The notes: generated from the letters alone by a model not told the origin. A stretch of DNA of 44,485 bases from Deinobacterium chartae (GCF_014202645.1 NZ_JACHHG010000018.1:1-44485); one strand, 5' to 3'. Shown: positions 25,117-33,810, counted from the first letter of the stretch. Translations and numbers: made by a program.

Positions 25117-25169
25117 GCGAAGAGCAGGCGGCGGCCCGCGTCCACGGGCCGCCGCCTGCTCTTCGCTCA
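25114..25169. terminator. 25-bp perfect inverted repeat joining two convergent genes
   Basis: The left arm 25114-25138 (starting TGAGCGAAGAGC) is the exact reverse complement of 25145-25169, with a 6-base loop. The TGA of the DUF6916 gene is the first three bases of the left arm, and the stop of the collar gene is the last three of the right arm. Thus each mRNA ends in the same hairpin. It has no U-tract and probably acts in both directions. Confidence 0.8.
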
Positions 25170-25694
25170 GGAACGCGGAGGAAAGATGCCCTGAAGGGCA
25201 ATACAGAAGTTGAAGGTCAGGTACGGCATCATGTTGTTGTGCGGAGCGTTGCCGCCCACCGCACCCACGGACTGCGGGCTCGCCTGGGTCAGCGAACTGC
25301 CCCCCGGAGAAATGTAAGCGCTGCCTCCGCTCGAGCGGGCCAGCGCCATGGCGAGGTTGGGGCCCAGGTTGTCGCCCGGTTCCGGAGCCACCCGGACCTG
25401 GTGGCTGTGCATGGGCATCTCCCCCTGAATCAGGGTCACGTTCGGGCTTCCGCCCGCCTGCCCCAGGTTGTACAGCGACAGCCCCGATCCCTGCCCCGGG
25501 TGCATCGGTGCGCGGCCCTGCAGGTCGGGAAGTGCGAAAGTACTCCTCCCGTTACCGCCGTAGGTGGTTCCCAGCAGCGAGAACAGCGCGGTGTTCTGTG
25601 CAATGGGCAGCAGTTGCCCATTGCACAGGGCCCAGCCCTTGGGTGCAAAGTTGAACGGAAAGATGCGGATCTCGGCAACGAAGGGGTCAGCCAT
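25167..25694 (-). CDS. Phage-tail-collar-like (MdpB) protein 3
   Basis: A 175-residue protein of the tail-collar / microcystin-dependent protein family. The collar core reads EIRIFPFNFAPKGWALCNGQ, then LLPIAQNTALFSLLGTTYGG and FALPDLQGRAPMHPG. The C-terminal half has MPMHSHQVRV and ends in YLTFNFCIALQGIF. Collar domains form trimeric tips that bind surfaces in phage fibres; in many bacteria they are encoded as tandem sets outside prophages. It is the last of three tandem copies, 36 bases after the middle one. AGGAG precedes ATG 25694. No signal peptide is visible, so export (if any) would need another route. Confidence 0.9.
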   Translation of the reverse strand: MADPFVAEIRIFPFNFAPKGWALCNGQLLPIAQNTALFSLLGTTYGGNGRSTFALPDLQGRAPMHPGQGSGLSLYNLGQAGGSPNVTLIQGEMPMHSHQVRVAPEPGDNLGPNLAMALARSSGGSAYISPGGSSLTQASPQSVGAVGGNAPHNNMMPYLTFNFCIALQGIFPPRS

Positions 25695-25730
25695 AAGGTC
25701 TCCTGAACGCTCTGGGAATAAGGGGGCGGG

Positions 25731-26252
25731 TCAGTACGGGCTCGGGAAGATCCCGAACTCCGCAATGATGAAGTTGATGCACAGGTACGGTTGCAAGTTC
25801 TCGTGCGGCTGGCTGCCGCCAACGGGCCCCAGGCTGTTGTGCGCCATTGCGTCCGAGGGAACGTCTTCGATATAAGCCCTGACACTGCCGGGGTTGGTGG
25901 CCAGCAGGCTTCCCCCCGGGTTCGGCGTGGTACCGGTGGCACTGGTACCCAGCAGGTAATGGTGATGCACCGGGATCTGCTGAGGCGTCAGGGTCACGGT
26001 TTCCACTCCGTCGTGACTGCCCAGCAGGTAGTGCGTACCCACGCTGCTGGTGCCCATGTGTACCGGTACCCGCCCCCGCAGGTCCGGCAGGGCAAAGGTC
26101 TCCGTGCCGTCGCCGCCGTAGGTGGTACCTATCAGCTGGAACAGCGCCTCGTTCTCGGAGATGGGCAGCAGCTGGCCCTCGCACATCAGCCAGCCCTGGG
26201 GCGCGAAGTTGCCCGCGAACATGCGGATCTCACCGATATAAGGTAGTGTCAT
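25731..26252 (-). CDS. Phage-tail-collar-like (MdpB) protein 2
   Basis: A 173-residue protein of the same family: IGEIRMFAGNFAPQGWLMCE, then GQLLPISENEALFQLIGTTY and FALPDLRGRVPVHMG, IPVHHHYLLG, and an end in YLCINFIIAEFGIFPSPY. It is more diverged from copies 1 and 3 than they are from each other, especially in the variable middle. ATG 26252 has a GGGAGGATTC site, so the longer frame to 26315 is not used. It lies 28 bases after copy 1. The family usually carries three non-identical copies, probably forming one hetero-oligomer; that is inference. Confidence 0.9.
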   Translation of the reverse strand: MTLPYIGEIRMFAGNFAPQGWLMCEGQLLPISENEALFQLIGTTYGGDGTETFALPDLRGRVPVHMGTSSVGTHYLLGSHDGVETVTLTPQQIPVHHHYLLGTSATGTTPNPGGSLLATNPGSVRAYIEDVPSDAMAHNSLGPVGGSQPHENLQPYLCINFIIAEFGIFPSPY

Positions 26253-26280
26253 GAATCCTCCCGGGGATAACGGCCCAGAA

Positions 26281-26778
26281 TCAGCTCTGGGAAGGAAAGA
26301 TGCCCTGGAGGGCAATGCAGAAGTTGAGCGTCAAGAAAGGCTGGCGGTTCTCGTGCGGCTGGCTGCCGCCAGCGTTGCTGATCGTGGCAGGATGCAGCGG
26401 AGCGGCAGGACCGTCGGGCGCGTAGCCCCCACTGAAGGCTGCCAGCACGTTGCCGGTACCGATCGTTTGGTTGGCGTTGGCGTTGCTGACGCTGAGCAGG
26501 TGAACGTGCTCGGGAATCTCGCTGACGTTCAGCGTGTGTGACTCTGTCCCCGCGCTCTGGCCCAGGATCAGGCCTTCACCGGCATGTACCGGCACCCGAC
26601 CCTGCAAGTTGGGCAGCGCGAAGTTGGTCTGCCCGTTGCCGCCGTAGGCGGTTCCCAGCAGCGAGAACAACGCCTGGTTCTGGTTGATGGGCAACAGCTG
26701 ACCGTTGCAGGTTGCCCAGCCCTTGGGCGCAAAGTTGAACGTGAAGATACGGATCTCGGAAATAAACGGTTCTGCCAT
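26281..26778 (-). CDS. Phage-tail-collar-like (MdpB) protein 1
   Basis: A 165-residue protein of the collar family: EPFISEIRIFTFNFAPKGWA, then CNGQLLPINQNQALFSLLGT, FALPNLQGRVPVHAG, IPEHVHLLSVSNAN and the end FLTLNFCIALQGIFPSQS. It is the first of three tandem copies and is closest in sequence to copy 3. ATG 26778 has GGGAGG 5 bases upstream. A hairpin in the 79-base gap after the large lipoprotein gene may reduce read-through into the collar genes. No signal peptide is seen. Confidence 0.9.
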   Translation of the reverse strand: MAEPFISEIRIFTFNFAPKGWATCNGQLLPINQNQALFSLLGTAYGGNGQTNFALPNLQGRVPVHAGEGLILGQSAGTESHTLNVSEIPEHVHLLSVSNANANQTIGTGNVLAAFSGGYAPDGPAAPLHPATISNAGGSQPHENRQPFLTLNFCIALQGIFPSQS

Positions 26779-26824
26779 GGGACCTCCCTGGATGGTGGGC
26801 GATGTCAGGAGATGAAAACGAAAC

Positions 26825-26848
26825 CGGGTGGGACCGCTCGGTCCCACC
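26825..26848 (-). terminator. Attenuator-like hairpin between the large lipoprotein and collar genes
   Basis: GGGTGGGACC (26825-26834) pairs exactly with 26839-26848 around a 4-base loop; on the minus strand it is followed by GGTTTCGTTTTC. The stop codon of the 1439-residue gene is at 26858-26860, so it lies right at the 3' end and could terminate or pause transcription before the collar genes. Confidence 0.6.
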
Positions 26849-26857
26849 CACAAAAAG

Positions 26858-29800
26858 TCAGGGGAGCTTGCAGTCACCGCTTACGAACCCGTTACCCCCG
26901 CCTCCAACCGTATGGGTCAGCCAGATCGGTCCGGACGTCTGGGGATTGTTGGCCCTCAACAGACTTTCTACCGCAGCGGTGTCCGCGTTTCCTCCCGCAT
27001 ACCCCGGCAGACGGATGGTGGTCGCGAAGCGCTGGCGCAGAGCCATGGCCCGGATAGAGTCCGAGGCGTTCGGAGCTACAAAAGTGTTGTTCCGCGCGTT
27101 GATGCACAACTGGTAGGCGTCGGGCGTTCCAGAACCGCTGTTCGACGACGTTCCCCCGTTGACGTGCAAGGCGGCGACCGCCGTACCCGCCGCCTGAGCA
27201 CTGTTGTTGGTGATGGTGGCGTTAATCTCGGCGTTCGGCTGCAGTCCGGGCGAGAACGCACCACCACCTTGCACGAGAACGCCGTACAGCGCGAAGTTAC
27301 GGATGGTGTTGTTCTCGACTTGCACGGTGTGCGATCCCTGACCGACCGTCAGCATCTCGAGGCCCGAACCCTGCTGCGAGCCGTTGATGGTGTTGCCGGT
27401 CACCCGTCCCGTGAACTGACCGGAGTCCAGCAGCTTGGAAATCAGCACGGCCGTACCGAACGAGTTGTTGATGGTGTTGCCCTGAAGCTGGTACGTCACC
27501 TTGGGCACGTCGCCGTTATTGCCGCCGCTGGTGATCCTCACGGCCCCGGAGCCACTGAGCGTGGTGCCCCCACCGTCCAAGGTGTTGTTCAGCAGCTGAA
27601 TGTCCGAAACGATGTTCCCATTCGCGTTGAAGTGGAAAAGGTTGTCGCGCGCGGCCGACAGGTTGCTGTTTTGCACCGTGACGTTCAGCGTCGCCGTACC
27701 GCGGGCCTGCACGAAGATGTTGTGCGCACCGAAGCTGCCGGTGTTGCGCACCGTCACCGCGTCAAAGGTCAGGCGGTTGAGGACCCCGTCCGAGTTCACC
27801 ACCCGGACGTTGTTCAGGTGCCCGCCCTCGATGGTGCTGTTCGCGATGGTCGCGCTGCCCTTGAGGTTGTCAAACGAGACGCTGCCCTCCGCGACGTTGC
27901 CGTTCTCGTTCGTACCGTTAACCCCGTCCACCGTGGAATCGCGCAGTTCGAAGTGCGTGACGTTCACGCCCCGGATGCCGTGGTTGTGCGCGTTGGTGAG
28001 GCGCATCCATCTCAGCTTCACGTTGCCGGTGTTGTTCAGGTAGATACCGTTGCCCTCCTCGGCGCCGTCCGATCCGGTCATATCCCGGATGACTCCGCCC
28101 GAACCCGCGCTGCCCTCACCCGTCACCGTGAGACCTCCGCCACTCCCGGTGTTCTTGAGGTAGATGCCGTTGCTTCCGCCACTGCTGCTGATGGCCTGGA
28201 AGGTCAGTCCTCTTGTCCCGATCTCCGTGCCGTTCACGGACAACGCCACCGCACCGGAGGTGCTGATCACGTTACCGGCTCCCTCGACTACCAGCGTGCC
28301 CCCGCCGCTGGCCACAAGGCCGAGGCCACCTGCGCCCATGCCGGTAATCCTCAGCCTGCTGCCGCTGAAAACGACGTTGCTGCGAGGGTTATTCGTCACA
28401 GTAACCGCTGGCACGTTGCTCGTTTCAAAGCGCTTGCTGTTGCTGCTGAACGTGAAGGTACTGTCCGCGTTGTTCAGGATCTCAAGCCTGCCGCTGGTGC
28501 CACTGCCCGGGTTCAGCTCTCCCGTGAGCAGCACGCTGCCGCCGCTCTTGCCTGCAATGCGTATGGTCCTGAGGCCAGGGGCCGCACCGATGGCGCCACC
28601 AAAACTGAAGCGGCCGCTTCCGCCGTTGATCTCGAGGGCGGTGCCGGTGGTGCCGGTCAGGCCTCCGGTTGCACCGAGATTGAAGGTGTCAACCGTTTCC
28701 ACGTTGTTCAGGTACACGTTCTGGGCACCGCTCGTGGAAAACAGCGCGTCCAGGCCGCCCTCGAGGGTACCGCCGTTCAAGTTGAGGGCCCGGCCGCTGC
28801 TGCTGATCGTGACGTCTTGCAGCTTGAGGGTACCGAAGTTGGTTCCGGTCAGCGAGTCGCTGCCCCCTAAGGTCAGGCCGCGCACGGTGTTGTTTTGCCC
28901 CACGGTCAGGTTGGCCGAGAGGAGGGGCTTGGCCTGCCGCGTATCGGGCGGAGTGATGTCCGGGTTCGTCAGACCGGTGGCTTCGGCAAACGACGCCTGA
29001 GCACCCTGGCCGATGAGCCTCTGTCCGGCGAGCAGGGTCAAGCTGCCCGTGTATTGGCCGCCCTGCACGAAAATGACCTCTCCTTCCTTGGAGGAGTCAC
29101 TGTTGACGGCGGCAAATTCCCCCAGGGTACCGAAGGGCTTGGACTGGCTGCCGTTGCCGCCCGCCGCACCCTCTTTCAGGAACCACACGCGCGGACCGAC
29201 GTTCAGGTTGACCGCTGCGGTCTGCTTGCCAAAACCGTTTTCGATGGTGTAGCTGAAGCTGAGCGGGCCGCTGTAGCCTGCGGGGGGCTCGACGCCCAGC
29301 GAACCGTTGGCGTTCAGGACCACCGTGGCCCCGGCGGGCACGCTGTCCGGAACCAGGCTTACGGTCAGGGCGCTGCCCCGGTCGTTTGCCAGCACGGTAA
29401 AGCCGCTGCGTCCGGGCCCGTAGGTGCTAATGGACATGTTGCCGGGAATGACGGGCGAGTAGGTGTCGGCCACAGCCTGCGGACGCTCGCCTACGGCGAA
29501 AGTCACCGTGGCGTCGTCGCTGCCGACACTGTTGCTGAGGCGGTAGCTGAAGCTGAACAGCCCGGTGAAGCCGCTGGGCGGCGTGAACTCCACCCGGCCG
29601 TCGGCATGGACCTTCAGCGTGCCGCCCGAATGGCCGGGCAGCGGGGAGACCGCAACGCCCGCCAGGTAACTGGTGACCTCGGACCCGGTCAGCGAACCGC
29701 CGCCGAACGAGACCAGGGTGGCTGCCGGGCTGCCCCGGTCGTCGTTTGCCAGCAGACCGGGAGCCTCGAGGACGTGCGCAGCATCGAACGCCGCGTGGTA

Positions 29801-31177
29801 GGGCTGCCCGGGCACGCTGTTCGCATCGGGCGCGTCGTCGCGCGCAACCGGAGCGACCCGCACCGGAAGGATCAGGGTGTTGCTCTCCACCGGGTCATCC
29901 ACGGTAGCCGTAGCCGTCACGACGTACTGCTCGGTTCCCCCCGAGCTGGCCGTCAGCTCGACGACGGCCGCTCCCTGGGCGTTGGTTTTGGCGATGGCAG
30001 GACGGATGGTCGCGCCGGGGCTCTTGACGCTCACATCGATGTCGGGAAGGGCAGCGGGCTCACCTTCCGCATTCACCAGTTGCGCGGTGATGTTGACCGT
30101 GCCACCCGGAGTGATGAACGGCTGGTTCGAGCTGAGGTTGAGGCGGAAGAAGCGCACCCGCGCGTAGGTGATGGGAAGGGTGTAGGGCTCACCGAGCCGC
30201 AGGTCAACGGCGACGCTGCCAACATCGGGCCGGTAGGCGTAGTCGCCGTCTGCAACGCGCTGGGGCTCGAAGCGGTAGCTGCCCGCCGGGTAGCCGTACG
30301 TGCCAGGGGCATTCAGCACGGTCAGGGGGTTGCCGTTGGCGTCGAAGGCCTTGACCTCGGCGGTCTTGTCGTCTGGCAGGCCGCTGGTGGTCAGGCGGAC
30401 CGCGACCGTGTTGGCAAGGGCCACTTCGGTCACGACCGGGCCGGTGCAGTTCTCGCGGCGCAAGGTCACCTTGGCTCCGAACAGGTGAGAATTTTGCGTG
30501 GTGACCCGGAAGTTGCCGTACTCATCCGTATTCGAGAGCACCAGGTCCGTCCCGCTGACGCAGGCATGCAGTTTGGGCGTGCCTGGGCCGCTGATGACGT
30601 TGTTGGCGGCGTCGTACTGGATCACGCGGAAACTGCGTGTACCGGAGACCGCCAGCGCGTAGGTGGCAGCGGCCGGATTGTCGAGCGGATCGGAGGTCTC
30701 GGGCTGCACCAGCACGCGGTTGCTGACCCCGGTGAGCGTGAGCCGGAGGGTGTTGAGGGTGCCTGCAGTCAGCGTGCGGGTCTCCGGTCCGAACACGGCC
30801 AGCAGGTCCCCTGCCGCAGCGGGCTCGCTGAAGGCCTCCACCTTGAAGCTGTGGTCGCCCGGCGCCATACGCCGCTCGAGCATCACCGTGCAGGTGACCG
30901 GGGCGGTGCCGCTGCACGAGGCCTCGCCGGCTCCCACGTTGATGGTTTCGGGATTGCCGTTGGTGGTGACCCGCACCGAGCGGGTGGCCGGCGAAACATA
31001 AGACGGCGTGAGTTCCTGGGACGGCGGCAGCGGAATGGTCAGTTTGAACTGCACCACCACCCTCGCAGGCTCGGGCGGAATTTCGGGAGGCTGCGGCTGC
31101 TGCGGCTGCGGATTGCTGGCGCAGGCCGACAGGATCACGGCCAGCAGGCCCAGCTTCCAGCGACGGAATTCGAGCAT
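26858..31177 (-). CDS. Giant lipoprotein: Ig/cadherin-like domains and right-handed beta-helix
   Basis: A 1439-residue lipid-anchored surface protein. Cys19 in the lipobox ILSAC gives the anchor. After a Pro/Gln spacer comes an N-terminal domain (about 45-150) with the motif PSYVSPATRSVRV that also occurs in the next protein. An invasin-like (Big-1) domain at about 350-445 (FITPGGTVNITAQLVNAEGE) is followed by two cadherin-like domains (about 446-560 and 566-655, with LANDDRGSP / LANDRGS 'N-D' joints). From about 661 (VWFLKEGAAGGNGSQSKPFG) to the end runs a Gly/Asn-rich parallel beta-helix of roughly 30 or more coils (for example SIDNLKG-like INGSGRFS, LKNTGSGGG, IYLNNTGNV). It resembles adhesins, or the pectate-lyase-like fold without obvious catalytic residues. 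GGAGAAG precedes ATG 31177. It sits between two lipoprotein genes and three collar genes on one strand. Confidence 0.88.
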   Translation of the reverse strand: MLEFRRWKLGLLAVILSACASNPQPQQPQPPEIPPEPARVVVQFKLTIPLPPSQELTPSYVSPATRSVRVTTNGNPETINVGAGEASCSGTAPVTCTVMLERRMAPGDHSFKVEAFSEPAAAGDLLAVFGPETRTLTAGTLNTLRLTLTGVSNRVLVQPETSDPLDNPAAATYALAVSGTRSFRVIQYDAANNVISGPGTPKLHACVSGTDLVLSNTDEYGNFRVTTQNSHLFGAKVTLRRENCTGPVVTEVALANTVAVRLTTSGLPDDKTAEVKAFDANGNPLTVLNAPGTYGYPAGSYRFEPQRVADGDYAYRPDVGSVAVDLRLGEPYTLPITYARVRFFRLNLSSNQPFITPGGTVNITAQLVNAEGEPAALPDIDVSVKSPGATIRPAIAKTNAQGAAVVELTASSGGTEQYVVTATATVDDPVESNTLILPVRVAPVARDDAPDANSVPGQPYHAAFDAAHVLEAPGLLANDDRGSPAATLVSFGGGSLTGSEVTSYLAGVAVSPLPGHSGGTLKVHADGRVEFTPPSGFTGLFSFSYRLSNSVGSDDATVTFAVGERPQAVADTYSPVIPGNMSISTYGPGRSGFTVLANDRGSALTVSLVPDSVPAGATVVLNANGSLGVEPPAGYSGPLSFSYTIENGFGKQTAAVNLNVGPRVWFLKEGAAGGNGSQSKPFGTLGEFAAVNSDSSKEGEVIFVQGGQYTGSLTLLAGQRLIGQGAQASFAEATGLTNPDITPPDTRQAKPLLSANLTVGQNNTVRGLTLGGSDSLTGTNFGTLKLQDVTISSSGRALNLNGGTLEGGLDALFSTSGAQNVYLNNVETVDTFNLGATGGLTGTTGTALEINGGSGRFSFGGAIGAAPGLRTIRIAGKSGGSVLLTGELNPGSGTSGRLEILNNADSTFTFSSNSKRFETSNVPAVTVTNNPRSNVVFSGSRLRITGMGAGGLGLVASGGGTLVVEGAGNVISTSGAVALSVNGTEIGTRGLTFQAISSSGGSNGIYLKNTGSGGGLTVTGEGSAGSGGVIRDMTGSDGAEEGNGIYLNNTGNVKLRWMRLTNAHNHGIRGVNVTHFELRDSTVDGVNGTNENGNVAEGSVSFDNLKGSATIANSTIEGGHLNNVRVVNSDGVLNRLTFDAVTVRNTGSFGAHNIFVQARGTATLNVTVQNSNLSAARDNLFHFNANGNIVSDIQLLNNTLDGGGTTLSGSGAVRITSGGNNGDVPKVTYQLQGNTINNSFGTAVLISKLLDSGQFTGRVTGNTINGSQQGSGLEMLTVGQGSHTVQVENNTIRNFALYGVLVQGGGAFSPGLQPNAEINATITNNSAQAAGTAVAALHVNGGTSSNSGSGTPDAYQLCINARNNTFVAPNASDSIRAMALRQRFATTIRLPGYAGGNADTAAVESLLRANNPQTSGPIWLTHTVGGGGNGFVSGDCKLP

Positions 31178-31187
31178 ACGCTTCTCC

Positions 31188-32804
31188 TTAGTCGATCTCG
31201 AGGGTCACCGTGGTGACGCTGACATCGAACTGTACGGTCTGCACATACGCCGGGTCAGCGTGAGCGTCCCTGACGGTGATCTGGGCAAGCCCCGCCTGGG
31301 TTCCGGGCGTCACGGTGAGCGTGTTGCCAGATACCTGGACCGTCGCCACATCGGTGTTGCTGCTCTCGGCGATGAAAGCGCCCGTGTACTGTTCCTCGAG
31401 GACGGTAAAGGCCTTGGGGACATCCGAGGCGAAGTTGAAGGTGTAGTTCCTCGGAAGCTCCACGCCCCCGTCGAGCACGCGCAGGGCATAGGGGGTGACC
31501 TCGAGGTTGCGCTCGCCCACCGTTTGCGACGCGTGGCTGACTTGCAAGTTCATGATGCCCGGGGTGGCCGGAGCGGTCACGCTGTAGGTGAACACATTGC
31601 CCACCTGCGTTGTTAAAACGGCGCTGCCCACCGAGGCCCGAACCTCGGGTTCGCTGGTGATCGGGTTACCGTTGCCGTCCTTGAGCGTGACGGTCAGGGT
31701 GGCCGTACCTCTGACCCGAACGCTGTCGGGCTCCAGGGTGATGGTCGACAGGGCCGGGTTGGGCTGTCCGGGCCGGCTGCTGAAGCTGGCGGTAGCGCTG
31801 ACCCCGCTCGAGGTGGCGGTGACCGTACCGGTACCGACCGTGCTCGCGGTCACCACGCTGACGCTGACCTGCCCGGTGCTGTCGGTGGTTGCACTCGGCT
31901 GCGCGACGCTGGCACCGGTGGCACCGAAGACAACGTTGCGACCCGCGATGTTGAGCGGACGGCCACGCGCAGTGAGCAGGCTGGCGTTGGCCAGGATGCT
32001 GTCACCCGCGATCGGCTCGGTGTTGGAAAGTCTCAGATCCACTTGCAGCTTGGGAACCTGCACGCTGAGCTGCTTGAGCTCCTTGCCGCTGGCACAGCTC
32101 TCCCCGCTGACCACGCGGAGCGAGACGTTTTGCGGTTCTCCGACCGGCTCGGGGGCCTCGAGGGTAAAGCTTCCCTTGCTTCCGCTCACCACAAAGGCCG
32201 GGTTGTCGCTGCACAGCAAGTCGTTGGGGCGTCCGGGGTCGAGGATGATCTGGCCGCTCGCGTCGATCAGGGCCACGCCAACGTGGTATTCGCCGCCCCG
32301 GTCGAGCAGGGTGACGCCGCCCGCCTCACTGACGTCAGCGAGGCGGTCAAAGGTCAGCTCCACGCTCTCGGGAACGCCGAACAGGGTGATTTTCAGGGGG
32401 TTGTTCCTGCCCAGCTCGATCCGTACGTCCTTTTCGGCCTCTGCCAGGATGCGGTTGCTGGCATCGAGGGCCTGGACTTTCAGGGTGGTGTTTCCGGCGG
32501 CCACGGCCAGGGTAAAGCTGCAGGTGATCTTGCCCTCGGCCAGGGTACAACCGGGTTCGTTCTCGCCGATGGCCCGGGTGACGTCGGTGGCTCCCAGCCG
32601 GATGCGCAGCGCGCGGGTAGTGCCAGGAACGTAGCTGGGCCGCAGACCACCTTGGGGGGTGGCGGGCAGGGTGACGGTCACGGTCGCGCTGGCCTTGTCC
32701 GTCTGGACGGGCGGGGTGACCGGAGTCGGCTGCTGGGAACCGGGTTGGCCGCAGGCTCCTAGCAGCAGGGCGAGCATCACCAGAGCAGCGTATGGCGTTT
32801 TCAT
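31188..32804 (-). CDS. Lipoprotein with PSYV domain and Big-1/Ig-like repeats
   Basis: A 538-residue lipoprotein: signal and lipobox LLLGACGQ with Cys18. An N-terminal domain (about 40-150) with LRPSYVPGTTRALRIRLG is homologous to the same part of the 1439-residue protein. It is followed by beta domains (FTLEAPEPVGEPQNVSLRVV), an invasin-like Big-1 domain (SNTEPIAGDSILANASLLTA, VSVVTASTVGTGTVTATS) and a second one near GTATLTVTLKDGNGNPI. A short C-terminal domain includes VTVTPGTQAGLAQITVRDA. AGAGGAATG precedes ATG 32804. It is 28 bases after the upstream lipoprotein and 10 bases before the giant one, so these are one operon. Confidence 0.85.
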   Translation of the reverse strand: MKTPYAALVMLALLLGACGQPGSQQPTPVTPPVQTDKASATVTVTLPATPQGGLRPSYVPGTTRALRIRLGATDVTRAIGENEPGCTLAEGKITCSFTLAVAAGNTTLKVQALDASNRILAEAEKDVRIELGRNNPLKITLFGVPESVELTFDRLADVSEAGGVTLLDRGGEYHVGVALIDASGQIILDPGRPNDLLCSDNPAFVVSGSKGSFTLEAPEPVGEPQNVSLRVVSGESCASGKELKQLSVQVPKLQVDLRLSNTEPIAGDSILANASLLTARGRPLNIAGRNVVFGATGASVAQPSATTDSTGQVSVSVVTASTVGTGTVTATSSGVSATASFSSRPGQPNPALSTITLEPDSVRVRGTATLTVTLKDGNGNPITSEPEVRASVGSAVLTTQVGNVFTYSVTAPATPGIMNLQVSHASQTVGERNLEVTPYALRVLDGGVELPRNYTFNFASDVPKAFTVLEEQYTGAFIAESSNTDVATVQVSGNTLTVTPGTQAGLAQITVRDAHADPAYVQTVQFDVSVTTVTLEID

Positions 32805-32832
32805 AACATTCCTCTTTCGGAATTCGGGCGCT

Positions 32833-33810
32833 TCACTCGACGACAACGTCCGTAGTGGTCACCGTAATCAGGGCATTGACCGACTCCGCGCCGACCCGGA
32901 AGGTCAGGTAGCAGGCTCCGGCCTTGAGCGGGGTGACCTGGAAAGCAGCCTGCGGCGCGCGGGCCGAAGCGGGCGTGTACGAGACGATGCCCTCACAGTT
33001 GCTGCTGCTGGCGCTGATGCTGGCGGTGCTGTTGTCCTTGGTGACCCACAGGGTTCTTTTGTGCTCGGGTCCGACCGCGGTGAAGTCGAGCTGGGCCGGG
33101 CTCACCTGCAGCGCACCGACCGGCGGCGGCGTTTCGGTGATGACCACAAACGCAGCGCTCACCCCGCCGATGTTGACCAGCGCGATGCGCTCCCCTCCGG
33201 CCGCGCTGCTGGCGACCACCCGCACCCGGATGCGGTCGCCGCTGTGCACGGTCAGGGAGGTGGCCGCCTGTAAGGCACCGTTGAGCAGGATCTGTCCGCC
33301 CTGCACGGTCAGCGTGACCGGGACGTTGATGCCGCTTACGATGATCTCGTTGCTGTCCACCGTACTGCCCGGTGCAGCACCGTTTACCTGTTCGAAGCTG
33401 AACGCCTCCGGGGTGGTGTCGCCGGGCACCGGGTTACAGATCAGGGTGATGCTGGCACGTTCGACCGGCAGCCTCGGCTGGGTTTCGAAGGATACCTGGC
33501 CTTGCAGGACCTGCGGCGTTTCCGGGCAGGTGGCGCTGGCCCTGACCTGCAGCGGCGCATCCGGAGTGGCCGTTCCCTGTTCCGGAGTCACGGTGAGCCA
33601 GTCCGGCTTGGCGGTCACGGTGTAACTCAGCGGCTGCTGCAAGGCGGGCAACAGGACCGTTCCGCTGATGGTCTCTCCTACCTGGGCAGACAGGACAAGC
33701 GGGTCAACGCGTAGGGTCGTGGGGTCGGGGTTGGGATTGGGGGGCTGGGCCTGCTGGCTACAGCCAGCCAGCAGCAGGGTGAAAAAAAGCGCTGCAGAAA
33801 CCTGACGCAC
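32833..33810 (-). CDS. Lipoprotein with BACON-like beta domains
   Basis: A 325-residue lipoprotein starting at GTG 33810 (GAGGTG site upstream). Lipobox LLLAGCSQQ gives Cys17, then a Pro/Asn-rich spacer. The mature part has beta domains: one near DPLVLSAQVGETISGTVLLP with PDWLTVTPEQGTA, a pattern seen in BACON-type domains; a second with VTLTVQGGQILLNG; and a C-terminal LQVSPAQLDFTAVGPEHKR with YLTFRVGAESVNALITV. It is the first gene of the minus-strand surface operon (33810 to 25167). Its function is probably envelope or polymer binding; this is inferred from domain type only. Confidence 0.8.
   Translation of the reverse strand: MRQVSAALFFTLLLAGCSQQAQPPNPNPDPTTLRVDPLVLSAQVGETISGTVLLPALQQPLSYTVTAKPDWLTVTPEQGTATPDAPLQVRASATCPETPQVLQGQVSFETQPRLPVERASITLICNPVPGDTTPEAFSFEQVNGAAPGSTVDSNEIIVSGINVPVTLTVQGGQILLNGALQAATSLTVHSGDRIRVRVVASSAAGGERIALVNIGGVSAAFVVITETPPPVGALQVSPAQLDFTAVGPEHKRTLWVTKDNSTASISASSSNCEGIVSYTPASARAPQAAFQVTPLKAGACYLTFRVGAESVNALITVTTTDVVVE

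Noticed and set aside
25167-26778. A prophage, because three tail-collar-like proteins are present
   Set aside because: No integrase, capsid, tail tube, tape measure, lysis or packaging gene is nearby, and the upstream genes are chromosomal lipoproteins.
28895-31216. Long plus-strand open frame (773 residues) opposite the giant lipoprotein
   Set aside because: Antisense shadow. The minus strand has the lipobox, domain motifs and ribosome site.
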